Assembly (NCBI GenBank): GCA_031284665.1
Contig: JAITXR010000205.1
Span: forward strand, 1-15,504
Length of the DNA: 15,504 nucleotides
Reading direction: 5' to 3'
From: Paludibacter sp.
Lineage (GTDB): Bacteria; Bacteroidota; Bacteroidia; Bacteroidales; Paludibacteraceae
The translations under genes were made by a program, and so were the position numbers. The notes beneath the pieces were generated by a model that did no database searches, was not told where the DNA came from, and saw only the letters and a list, made by a program, of their open reading frames with translations. The first letter of the stretch is position 1, and every line of letters starts with the position of its first letter. This document shows positions 1 through 7,356 of the stretch, one piece after another.

Positions 1-3
1 AAC

Positions 4-1317
4 CTAAATCGTTCCTCGCGCTTTGAGTTCAAGGTATTTGTTGATAATATTTACCGATAAATTTTCGGGGGCGGTAAGTAGCGAATAAATGCCGTATTGC
101 TTGAGTTTCAGCACTACACGCTGTTTGTCGGATATAAATTTTTCCGCTATTGTCTGCTGATAATATCCCTCGATGTTTAGGGGTGCTTTGTCGGCAAAAT
201 CTTTCATTTCACTGTCCTCAAAAAACACCACAAGCACTACGTGTTGCCGCGTGAGTTTGCGGAGATATTCGAGTTGGCGGTCAATTCCTTTTATGGTGTC
301 GAAATTGGTGTAAATAATCAATAAACTGCGCTTGTTGATGTGCTTGTTTAGATTCACGTACAGGGATGAATAATCGCTTTCGCCAAAATCAGTTCGCTGA
401 TGGTACAGACTTTCGAGGATGCGCTGCATTTGTCCGTTCTGTTTGCTTGCCGACACAAAAGTTTCAAAATTGTTCGAAAAAGTTGCAAGTCCGGCTTTAT
501 CTTCCTTTATAATAGCCACATACGAAAGCACTAACGATGCATTTATAGCGTAGTCGAGCAGTGTCATTCCGCGAAATGCGTGTTGCATAATTCGCCCTTT
601 GTCGATTATGCTGTAAATTTGCTGCGAGCGTTCATCTTCATATACATTTACCATCGGGAAATGTCGGCGTGCGCTTGCTTTCCAATTTATGCTGCGAAAA
701 TCGTCTCCTTGTGTGTATTCTTTTATCGACTCAAAATCAGTATTGTAGCCAATTCTGCGGATTTTTTTTATTCCAAGTTCATCCAAGTTGTTATGTATAG
801 CCATAAATTCGTATTTATTTAACATAACATACGAAGGATATACTGTTACATCCAATGCTTTACCACAACGGATGCGCCGGCTTATCAACCCGATTTTTGT
901 TGTGGCGTAAAGTATTATTTTGCCAAAATCATATATTCCCCGCTTTACCGGGCGCAATTTGTAGCGTATAATTTCTTTTCCGCCGGCTGCAAGTTTTAGT
1001 TTGAAAAGCACATCGCGCCGCTGAAATACTACCGGAATTTCGTCTATTATTTCCATATTTACGGCAAACGGGAAAAAGCTTTCGACCTCAATATTCACTT
1101 CGTTATCGTCTCCGTTCGAAAAACGTTCAGCGCAATAACGCTCGGCATCGACAGGCTTTTTTTGTCGCCACAAGAGAAAAAATTCGACGATTGAAAGCGC
1201 CAAAAGCAAAAGCATAACGACTTGTCCCACCACAAAAACGAAGGGAAACAAATAACCTAAAATCAACAGTGCAATAGTGGCTAAAGCGGCAATATAAAAT
1301 CGTTTGGTTAAAAACAT
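4..1317 (-). CDS. DUF58 family protein (VWA-like, degenerate MIDAS)
   Basis: A 437-residue protein with two N-terminal membrane segments (about residues 7-24 and 28-49), then a beta-rich region, then the DUF58 signature around residues 201-217 (YTQGDDFRSINWKASAR). DUF58 proteins carry a von Willebrand A-like domain and are usually encoded beside MoxR ATPases, as here: the MoxR gene ends 11 bases upstream of this ATG. In VWA domains a DxSxS metal site follows this signature. Here the matching position reads D239-K-G-R-I, so the two serines are missing and ordinary metal-dependent ligand binding is doubtful. The gene is complete, ends in TAG and is the last leftward gene in view. Family assignment is firm. 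A role as client or adaptor of the MoxR ATPase in an envelope process is inferred from family and context. Confidence 0.93.
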   Translation of the reverse strand: MFLTKRFYIAALATIALLILGYLFPFVFVVGQVVMLLLLALSIVEFFLLWRQKKPVDAERYCAERFSNGDDNEVNIEVESFFPFAVNMEIIDEIPVVFQRRDVLFKLKLAAGGKEIIRYKLRPVKRGIYDFGKIILYATTKIGLISRRIRCGKALDVTVYPSYVMLNKYEFMAIHNNLDELGIKKIRRIGYNTDFESIKEYTQGDDFRSINWKASARRHFPMVNVYEDERSQQIYSIIDKGRIMQHAFRGMTLLDYAINASLVLSYVAIIKEDKAGLATFSNNFETFVSASKQNGQMQRILESLYHQRTDFGESDYSSLYVNLNKHINKRSLLIIYTNFDTIKGIDRQLEYLRKLTRQHVVLVVFFEDSEMKDFADKAPLNIEGYYQQTIAEKFISDKQRVVLKLKQYGIYSLLTAPENLSVNIINKYLELKARGTI

Positions 1318-1328
1318 TCCGAATTTTG

Positions 1329-2300
1329 TTATTTTGGCACTTCTACTTTTTCAATCAATCGTTGCACAACTTTCAGCGTAGTAAGTCCTTCCATTTCTGC
1401 CTCGGCATTAAGGATTAATCGATGTTGTAAAATGCTCGGAGCCAGATATTTAATATCTTCGGGAGTAACAAAATTTCGTCCTTGTAATAGTGCAAGTGCT
1501 TTTGACGATTGCAACAGTGCAACCGAAGCGCGTGGCGATGCACCAAGATAAATCGTTTTGCTGCTGCGGGTTTGCTGAATAACTGCGGCTATGTATTGCA
1601 ACAGCGAAGGCTCGACATACACTTTTTGCACCATATCGAACAATAACATTAAATCGGCGCGTGAAATAAGCGGTTTTACTTCGTCGAGTTTGGTAAAGCG
1701 AGCATTTTGATTATGGTGATTCAGGATGCTTATTTCTTCGGCAAGCGAGGGATACGAAATAGTGATTTTCATCATAAAACGGTCTAACTGCGCTTCGGGT
1801 AATTTGTATGTACCTTCCTGTTCTATAGGATTTTGCGTAGCCAAAACGGTATATATCGGACTCATAATGTGCTGCTTACCATCAATAGTTGCCTGCCGTT
1901 CTTCCATTACTTCGAACAGGGCGGATTGAGTTTTGGCAGGTGCGCGATTAATTTCATCAACAAGAATTATATCGGCAAAAATTGGTCCGGGATGAAAACT
2001 AAATTCGCTCTTTTTCATGTCAAAAATTGATGTCCCGAGTACGTCGGATGGCATCAAATCGGGCGTAAACTGAATGCGCGAAAAATCAGCATTAATAAGT
2101 TTTGCTATCATTTTAGCCATCAGGGTTTTAGCCACACCCGGCACTCCTTCAATCAATACGTGTCCGCGTGCCAGAATAGCAGCAAGAATTAGTTCTACCG
2201 AACTTTCCTGCCCTACAATTACACTGCCGATTGCTTCTTTAAGTTTATCTACTTTTTCGGTAAATGGAGCAAGGTCTATAATTCCGTTTTGTTCTTCCAT
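1329..2300 (-). CDS. MoxR family AAA+ ATPase
   Basis: A 323-residue cytoplasmic AAA+ ATPase of normal MoxR length. Visible motifs are Walker A GVPGVAKT (52-59), Walker B ILVDEINR (112-119), sensor 1 ATQNP (154-158), LDRF (172-175) and a sensor 2 segment GASPRAS (253-259). All look intact, so the enzyme is probably active. MoxR ATPases are thought to act as chaperones that remodel or activate VWA-containing proteins, and the DUF58 gene directly downstream is the likely partner. The start is ATG, 11 bases after the DUF4350 gene, with no room for a separate promoter, so it is probably translated from the operon message that begins near 6270. Confidence 0.96.
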   Translation of the reverse strand: MEEQNGIIDLAPFTEKVDKLKEAIGSVIVGQESSVELILAAILARGHVLIEGVPGVAKTLMAKMIAKLINADFSRIQFTPDLMPSDVLGTSIFDMKKSEFSFHPGPIFADIILVDEINRAPAKTQSALFEVMEERQATIDGKQHIMSPIYTVLATQNPIEQEGTYKLPEAQLDRFMMKITISYPSLAEEISILNHHNQNARFTKLDEVKPLISRADLMLLFDMVQKVYVEPSLLQYIAAVIQQTRSSKTIYLGASPRASVALLQSSKALALLQGRNFVTPEDIKYLAPSILQHRLILNAEAEMEGLTTLKVVQRLIEKVEVPK

Positions 2301-2311
2301 AATTTTTTATT

Positions 2312-3718
2312 TTAAGTTTTTAATAGTTTTAAAATTTCATTCATTCCATCGCAATATTGCTTTAATTCTTTGTCATCCATTTCCGAATTATAATTGATAT
2401 AAGTAGAAATATCGTGGATAAATTTTTCAATATAGGATGTTTCCAAACCTGTTTTGTCGGCAAGTCGTTGACAGTCATTTTTATCCGTATTCGTACCTTC
2501 GACACTAATGCCGGTAAGTTTTTTTATTTCGGCACAAAAATTCGTGTATTTTATATTTAATATTTCTTGGTTGTCGTGCCGCTGATACGACAGATTGCTG
2601 ATAAGATTCATAAAAGCAAAACTTCGATTTGGCGGAATATTTACCGGCGGAATAACTCTTTGGCGACGGCGAGCGGTGAAAAACATATATAGCAACAGCA
2701 AAATTATCAGGCTGTATGTTGCCCATCGAAGAGCCGAATGTGTAATTATAAATCGCAATGGCGAAGACGATTTTTGAGAATATTTTCCATACGATTGAAG
2801 GCGCACAATGGGTTTATTTTTCAAATACGACAGCAGATGAAAAGCATACGAAGCATTACCGCCATCGAGGATTCCATAGTTGGTAAACATCAACGGAGTA
2901 GATACCAAAAATAATTCGCCTTTACCCCAAAACAAGCGCAAAGCAAGCGGATTCCGTTCTTTATCAAATGCAAGTATTTGGAACGAATCGCAACGCAAAT
3001 AATTATAATAGGCTGTTTTATCGCCGTCGTCAATCACTGCGCAAGTATCACAATAATCATCGTATATGTCATCCTCCACTTCACAAGTATCACAATCATC
3101 GTAGTATGTATCATCTTCGTCTTCGTCTTGTACTATTGAGATATCAGTTATGGTGGCCGGTTGAACTGCCGTTTTCCAATATTTTTTATATGTCAATAAA
3201 TGCGAACGATACATTTGAGAATAAACCTGATAAGTAAATTCAGGCTGCAACGTATCACGCCCTACAAAAATACTGTCGCGCTCTTTTTTATTTAAAATAT
3301 AGTTTTCAATATCAAAAAAATATGAATAATCAGTTTTAGTACTAAAAGATAGTGTGTCCTCAAGGTCAGATAGAAAAGATTCGGCACAAAGCATAATTTG
3401 ATTTCCATTTTCGAGCAATTTAAAAATATACTCAACATCTGTTTCGCTAATATGTGGAGAGGTTTCCATTAACAAAAAAGCGCGTGGAGCAGCAGTAGAA
3501 TCATTGTTATAAAGTTGATAAAAAGTTTCCGCCGTTATGGAATAATCATTTGTCGAACTTGCCATTACATCGTCGAACACATAGCAACCGAAAGGCTCTT
3601 TATCGTCCTGAAAATAAGTGGCATTCCATACAAATTTGTGCGGAGCAAGCGTTTCCGAAACAAATACAAGTATCAGCACCACAATAAATAATATCATATA
3701 TAATCGGCTGCCTTTCAC
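2312..3718 (-). CDS. DUF4350-type membrane protein with Cys/Asp repeat insert
   Basis: I place the start at GTG 3718, which shares bases with the TGA of the upstream DUF4129 gene (GTGA, 4-base overlap). It gives 468 residues with a positively charged tip (KGSR) before the first membrane segment (about 8-24). A GTG at 3766 would cause a 52-base overlap, and ATG 3697 would remove the charged tip. A long domain (about 25-329) is followed by a second membrane segment (about 330-347), an Arg-rich stretch and a C-terminal helical region. Size, topology and position between DUF4129 and MoxR genes fit DUF4350, a domain described as glutamine-amidotransferase-like. I see no clear catalytic triad. Residues 202-229 are two tandem 14-residue copies, each with CDTC in an acidic setting, and look like an insertion. 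Topology puts this insert outside the cytoplasm (inference). Confidence 0.8.
   Translation of the reverse strand: MKGSRLYMILFIVVLILVFVSETLAPHKFVWNATYFQDDKEPFGCYVFDDVMASSTNDYSITAETFYQLYNNDSTAAPRAFLLMETSPHISETDVEYIFKLLENGNQIMLCAESFLSDLEDTLSFSTKTDYSYFFDIENYILNKKERDSIFVGRDTLQPEFTYQVYSQMYRSHLLTYKKYWKTAVQPATITDISIVQDEDEDDTYYDDCDTCEVEDDIYDDYCDTCAVIDDGDKTAYYNYLRCDSFQILAFDKERNPLALRLFWGKGELFLVSTPLMFTNYGILDGGNASYAFHLLSYLKNKPIVRLQSYGKYSQKSSSPLRFIITHSALRWATYSLIILLLLYMFFTARRRQRVIPPVNIPPNRSFAFMNLISNLSYQRHDNQEILNIKYTNFCAEIKKLTGISVEGTNTDKNDCQRLADKTGLETSYIEKFIHDISTYINYNSEMDDKELKQYCDGMNEILKLLKT
3032..3115 (-). repeat. In-frame 42-base tandem duplication coding for two CDTC units
   Basis: Two adjacent 42-base units (3074-3115 and 3032-3073 in coding order) match at about 32 of 42 positions. 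Each encodes 14 residues: DDTYYDDCDTCEVE, then DDIYDDYCDTCAVI. An acidic DEDEDD run comes directly before. The period is exactly 14 codons, so the reading frame is kept. Confidence 0.85.
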
Positions 3719-4350
3719 TTTTCCGTTTCCTTTCCATAATTTATTATTTGCCGATATAAACTGCACATTGAGTCGAATAATTCTTGGCTTGCACTGTAAT
3801 TTCCATAACGAATTTGCAGAAAATTGGTTGTCAATTCGCGAAATGGTTGTTTTATTTCACTGTTGCCTATTTCGTAATAATATTCTGTTGGCGTTTTGTG
3901 TATTTGCCACAATATCAATTCATTATCCGACAAATAACGCAATGTTTGCAGATATTTCAGCCTAATGGCAAAGCGAAAATCCAATCGTTCAACCGCGCGT
4001 TCTATTTCTTTTTCAAAATCAATTTGGTGAATATTTTCTTCGATTGTATCATAATTCAAACCATCCGTTTTCTTGTTGCGCAAGAATATTCCCGTATGCT
4101 TTTTAAAAATAATATACAATATGTAAGCAATAATAAGCAGAAACAAAATTATCAGCACAACGGTAGTAATACGCTGGTCGAGTGCCGTGTTAAAAATATT
4201 ATTCAGCCATTCGTTAAATTGGCGCAACAAGCGTTCAACCAACGACTCGTCGGGCAAATTCAGTTGCGAATTATAGTCATAACGCTGTTTTGACTGATAA
4301 TCAACAATTTTCTGAATGTCGTAAACTATGGTATCTGCTTGATTATTCAT
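3715..4350 (-). CDS. DUF4129 domain membrane protein
   Basis: A 211-residue protein with one strong membrane segment (about 61-82, IITTVV-type hydrophobic run followed by KKH) and a C-terminal cytoplasmic domain. Residues about 124-187 show the DUF4129 pattern: RFAIRLKYLQTLRYL, then a Trp-containing IxW, KTPTEY and a closing YGNY. DUF4129 is also found as the C-terminal domain of membrane transglutaminase-like proteins; here it stands alone without a transglutaminase. The ATG at 4350 lies 3 bases after the preceding stop. The TGA at 3715-3717 overlaps the proposed GTG of the DUF4350 gene, suggesting translational coupling. Family call is good; molecular role unknown. Confidence 0.85.
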   Translation of the reverse strand: MNNQADTIVYDIQKIVDYQSKQRYDYNSQLNLPDESLVERLLRQFNEWLNNIFNTALDQRITTVVLIILFLLIIAYILYIIFKKHTGIFLRNKKTDGLNYDTIEENIHQIDFEKEIERAVERLDFRFAIRLKYLQTLRYLSDNELILWQIHKTPTEYYYEIGNSEIKQPFRELTTNFLQIRYGNYSASQELFDSMCSLYRQIINYGKETEK

Positions 4351-4353
4351 AAA

Positions 4354-5313
4354 TTACAGTGTATCGAAATCCCGAATACCGCTTTCAATTGTAATGCCTT
4401 CTACTTTTTCGCGTGCATGGAAATAATGAAAAGCCACGCCAACATTTACTAAAATCATCGAAACATAAGTGCCGAACGATTGCAATAATCCCAAAATATA
4501 AACAGCAAACTTAAACACCGGAGTTTGTGTTATTGCAAATTCACTCGCTCCCGACAAAAAATTTCCGAACAGAATTGAAATATACCACGGCATAGTTGTA
4601 ACGCTCTGAATAACAGATGAAATAATACTGATGACGATAATAAAACCTACCAAACTCCAAAAAGTTGTTTTCCCTAAACGAAATGTTTTTGCAATGGCGT
4701 GGTTTAATGAAATTTCCGGCTCAAAAATATAGACCGGAATTGCCATCATCAAAGGAACGCAACACAATACAAGAAATAATATTAAGAAAAATGCAACAAC
4801 GCCTGCCACCCACGAAATTACAACAGCCAAAGCCCCAATTATGAAAGCCACAACAACTATTGTTACTACAACTATCAATACTATATAAAGATTTATGGCA
4901 AAATTGCGTTTGATGTTTTTGATTAAATTTTCCTTTATATCGCTCATTATCAACTCTTTCAGCCTATTTTCGCGAGTGTCGTAAGTTTGCATCAATGTAT
5001 ATACCAAAGCAGATAGCAGTACATATCCGATAAAAACACAAATCAGCAATACGCCATAAGTGGTTAAAAAACTAAGCGTTCCTCCAAGTATAGGATTAGA
5101 CACGCCTTGCGCAGCAGTGCCTAAAATACCCATATAGGATGACATAAATAAATTCATTGCGTATGTTTGCAACAAACAGACGGGCATCAGCAAATAAAAC
5201 GTAAATCTTAACAACGGTTTCCAGCCTTCTCTGATAAAATCGGCAGTAGCATTAAATTTTCCCGAGAAATCGCGCTGAAGATAAAATTCAATTTTGGGTT
5301 TTTGATTTTCCAT
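4354..5313 (-). CDS. Polytopic membrane protein of unknown function
   Basis: ATG 5313 gives 319 residues starting MENQKPKIEF. A TTG at 5337 would add eight residues and enlarge the overlap with the SpoIIM-like gene from 26 to 50 bases, so I prefer the ATG. A soluble N-terminal stretch (1-32) ending in REGWKPL is followed by about six hydrophobic segments (near 33-55, 78-105, 138-168, 170-197, 218-240 and 268-297) and a short C-terminal tail. A cytoplasmic loop at about 110-137 is charged. I do not recognise a named family with certainty. Its fixed place between the SpoIIM-like and DUF4129 genes suggests a membrane subunit of the same system. No catalytic motif is visible. Confidence 0.8.
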   Translation of the reverse strand: MENQKPKIEFYLQRDFSGKFNATADFIREGWKPLLRFTFYLLMPVCLLQTYAMNLFMSSYMGILGTAAQGVSNPILGGTLSFLTTYGVLLICVFIGYVLLSALVYTLMQTYDTRENRLKELIMSDIKENLIKNIKRNFAINLYIVLIVVVTIVVVAFIIGALAVVISWVAGVVAFFLILFLVLCCVPLMMAIPVYIFEPEISLNHAIAKTFRLGKTTFWSLVGFIIVISIISSVIQSVTTMPWYISILFGNFLSGASEFAITQTPVFKFAVYILGLLQSFGTYVSMILVNVGVAFHYFHAREKVEGITIESGIRDFDTL

Positions 5314-6256
5314 AAAATAATTTTTTTGGTAGTACAATATAATAATAAATTACACAGGCAAACATCAGAATAATAGCCATCAGTCTGATGATATTTGGAA
5401 TTTCCGTATGGCGTGTTAAAAAACTTTCGATAAAACCGGCAGTAATAAACACGGGAATTAATCCTACAATAATTTTTAACGAGCGTTTTGCCGCTTTTCG
5501 GAATGCGTAAGCGCGCGAATAAGTGCCGGGGAATAACCAGCCGTTGCCAAGTACAAATCCGGCACATCCGGCAACTACGATGGCTGAAATCTCAAAAGTG
5601 CCATGCATCCAAATAGAAAGAATTGACTCAAAACCGGTATTGTATTGGAAAAAGAAGGTCTGAAAAGCACCAACCATTATCCCGTTTGAAAACAACAAAT
5701 ATCCTGAGCCAAAGCCGGTTAGCAATCCAAAAACATAAATTATAAACGCAACGCGGATATTGTTAATAATAATCATCAAAAACATAGGTATCTCAGCACC
5801 ACTGTCATAAACAGCCATTGGAGTGCCGTTTTTAATGTTTTCGAGCGTCATATCCACGTAACCATTGCCAAGAATTAACCGCACAAAACTATCATCGCCC
5901 ATAGCCGAAATAATGCCAATCACAGCACTTACGGCAAAAACCAAAAACGAGTAAAGCAATTCGCGCCTCGAAATGTACATTACTTCGGGTATTTCCTTAG
6001 TCCAAAAAGTAATGATACGCCCGAATTTTTCCTTTTTATTTTTATGAAGTTGATTGTGAAGTGCCGAAGCCAAATTATTGAGATACAGCGTTATGCGCGA
6101 TTTTGGATACTGCGAACGAGAGAACGACAAATCAGCCGAAATTTCGACATAAGCATCGGCAATATCACTCGGATTGTAGTCGGCAATATTGCCCACAATT
6201 TTTTCGAGTGTTTTCCACTTTTCAATATTTTGCCTTATAAAAGAAACTTCCTTCAT
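5288..6256 (-). CDS. SpoIIM-like (stage II sporulation protein M family) membrane protein
   Basis: A 322-residue protein with a soluble helical N-terminus (1-95) and four to five membrane segments (near 100-118, 160-198, 218-240, 262-282 and 290-308). Family marks are NNIRVAF (165-171) followed by a Gly-rich FGLLTGFGSGYLLFSNG (176-192), and HGTFEISAIVVAG (218-230). In endospore formers SpoIIM acts with a cell-wall hydrolase complex. Here the organism type and the neighbours (RDD, MoxR, DUF58) argue against sporulation and for the widespread non-sporulation branch. It is the first gene of the leftward operon, with ATG at 6256 about 15 bases downstream of the expected transcription start. Its end overlaps the next gene by 26 bases. 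Confidence 0.9.
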   Translation of the reverse strand: MKEVSFIRQNIEKWKTLEKIVGNIADYNPSDIADAYVEISADLSFSRSQYPKSRITLYLNNLASALHNQLHKNKKEKFGRIITFWTKEIPEVMYISRRELLYSFLVFAVSAVIGIISAMGDDSFVRLILGNGYVDMTLENIKNGTPMAVYDSGAEIPMFLMIIINNIRVAFIIYVFGLLTGFGSGYLLFSNGIMVGAFQTFFFQYNTGFESILSIWMHGTFEISAIVVAGCAGFVLGNGWLFPGTYSRAYAFRKAAKRSLKIIVGLIPVFITAGFIESFLTRHTEIPNIIRLMAIILMFACVIYYYIVLPKKLFYGKSKTQN

Positions 6257-6262
6257 TTAATC

Positions 6263-6294
6263 TTTGATAATTTACGACAAAAGTAATATATTTG
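6263..6294 (+). promoter_or_regulatory. Rightward Bacteroidetes promoter for the RDD gene
   Basis: TTTG (6263-6266) is followed by a 20-base spacer and TATATTTG (6287-6294), a full match to TAnnTTTG. The start would be near 6300, about 13 bases before ATG 6314. It overlaps the leftward promoter by about 17 bases. Confidence 0.7.
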
Positions 6295-6308
6295 CAGAAA
6301 ATTCCAAA
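6278..6308 (-). promoter_or_regulatory. Leftward Bacteroidetes promoter for the SpoIIM-MoxR-DUF58 operon
   Basis: Read leftward, TTTG (6305-6308) is followed by a 19-base spacer and TACTTTTG (6278-6285), which fits the Bacteroidetes -33 TTTG and -7 TAnnTTTG elements. Transcription would start near 6271, giving a leader of about 15 bases before ATG 6256. Confidence 0.7.
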
Positions 6309-6313
6309 TATTT

Positions 6314-7042
6314 ATGGCAGAAAATAGAATTATTACAAGTCAATTTGTGCAAATAGACCAAACTCCCGCCGGAGTTGGGTTGCGTATTTTTGCACGCCTT
6401 ATCGATTTTGTGGTTGTGTTCATCTACTCTTTTGGCTTGATGTCGCTGCTTTTTGCAACTAAATTGAGAACTTTTACGGAAAGCAATACGGGCTTGATAG
6501 TTCTCTGTTTATTGCTTTTACCGGTAATTTTTTACTCATTGCTGTTCGAAATCTTTAACAATGGAAAATCTATCGGCAAAAAACTTTTGGGTTTGCGCGT
6601 GGTAATGCTCGATGGCACTACACCCACCATAGGCGCATATTTTTTGAGATGGCTGTTTCTGCTTATCGACTTGTACATCAGTTATATAGGCTTAATTATT
6701 ATGATGATAAATAAAAATAACAGGCGATTTGGCGACCTTGCAGCAGGCACTATGGTGATTAAGGAAAACGATTATCGGCGTTTTCAGGTATCGTTGGCAG
6801 AATTTAATCATTTGAGCAAAAATTATCAACCGATATTTCCGCAGGTCGAAAACTTATCGCTCGAACAAATAAGTACTATCAATGAGGCACTTATGCGCTA
6901 CGATAGCAATAGAGCGCGACGAATTTCAACGCTTGCCGAGAAGGTAAAAAGTTTATTGAATATCTCTGTCAATATGAACGACGAAAATTTATTGCGCACC
7001 CTTACCCGCGATTTTCAGTATTATGCTTTGGAAGAAATTTAG
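6314..7042 (+). CDS. RDD family membrane protein
   Basis: A 242-residue protein. The RDD domain spans about residues 17-150. The ARLIDF motif with its Arg and Asp is at 27-32, followed by three to four hydrophobic segments (near 31-48, 59-80 and 108-131), GKSIGKKLLGLRVV (84-97) between them, and RRFGDLAAGTMVI (137-149) with the last conserved Asp. A further roughly 90-residue soluble, probably helical tail follows and is longer than in minimal RDD proteins. RDD proteins are poorly characterised; some are linked to transport. It is divergent from the SpoIIM-like gene with only 57 bases between, and RDD, SpoIIM, MoxR and DUF58 genes are often neighbours, so it probably belongs to the same system under its own promoter. 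Confidence 0.92.
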   Translation: MAENRIITSQFVQIDQTPAGVGLRIFARLIDFVVVFIYSFGLMSLLFATKLRTFTESNTGLIVLCLLLLPVIFYSLLFEIFNNGKSIGKKLLGLRVVMLDGTTPTIGAYFLRWLFLLIDLYISYIGLIIMMINKNNRRFGDLAAGTMVIKENDYRRFQVSLAEFNHLSKNYQPIFPQVENLSLEQISTINEALMRYDSNRARRISTLAEKVKSLLNISVNMNDENLLRTLTRDFQYYALEEI

Positions 7043-7221
7043 ATAATGATTAATGGTTAATGTGCCAATTAACAATGAAGAAATGAAGAGCGGGATGCAC
7101 AGCCACAGTCCATATTTTATCATATTAATTACAAAAATCAAACAAATCAAAGTTCAGACAAAGAAAAAAGGACGGTGCTGAACGATTATTGATAAATGAT
7201 TAACTCCCAAATTAGAACTAC

Positions 7222-7288
7222 CTCATATCTTTAATACTCATATCTTGATACTCAATACTCATATCTTGATACTTGATACTTGATACTT
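7222..7288. repeat. Degenerate heptamer tandem repeat (ATATCTT / GATACTT / AATACTC units)
   Basis: About nine consecutive units of seven bases alternate between ATATCTT, AATACTC, GATACTC and GATACTT, ending with three near-perfect GATACTT copies. One unit carries an extra base. The array lies directly before the A-run of the lyase terminator. Confidence 0.85.
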
Positions 7289-7327
7289 AAAAAAAAGATA
7301 TTCCATTTTTCACAAAATAGAATATCT
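7287..7327 (-). terminator. Rho-independent terminator of the first pectate lyase gene
   Basis: Inverted arms AGATATTC (7296-7303) and GAATATCT (7320-7327) pair perfectly. After one mismatch, an inner ATTTT/AAAAT pairing extends the stem. Read leftward, the stem is followed at once by a run of eight T. It lies about 30 bases past the stop of the leftward lyase gene. Confidence 0.8.
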
Positions 7328-7356
7328 CAACAAAACAACTTAATAATAAAAAAAAA

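Larger units (their letters stand above)
7043..7356. other. Convergent spacer with repeats and a terminator
   Basis: This 314-base gap separates the convergent RDD and lyase genes. No convincing gene is present. A weak hairpin after the RDD gene (GTTAAT, six-base loop GTGCCA, ATTAAC) lacks a T-run, so I do not call it a terminator. At about 7195-7221, read leftward, lies a degenerate copy of the CTAATTAG-type element seen elsewhere (TTCTAATTTGG followed by GAGTTAATC). The right part holds the heptamer array and the leftward terminator listed separately. Confidence 0.6.

Noticed and set aside
3784..4293. A 169-codon open frame on the plus strand opposite the DUF4129 gene
   Set aside because: It is antisense to a clear family member, has low-complexity Phe/Gln/Ile-rich composition and no recognisable domain.
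5288..6256. SpoIIM-like gene considered as evidence of sporulation
   Set aside because: Its neighbours are RDD, DUF4129, DUF4350, MoxR and DUF58 genes, a non-sporulation context, and the promoters are of Bacteroidetes type.
7050..7075. Hairpin GTTAAT / ATTAAC after the RDD gene, considered as its terminator
   Set aside because: The stem is six AT-rich pairs and no T-run follows on the plus strand.
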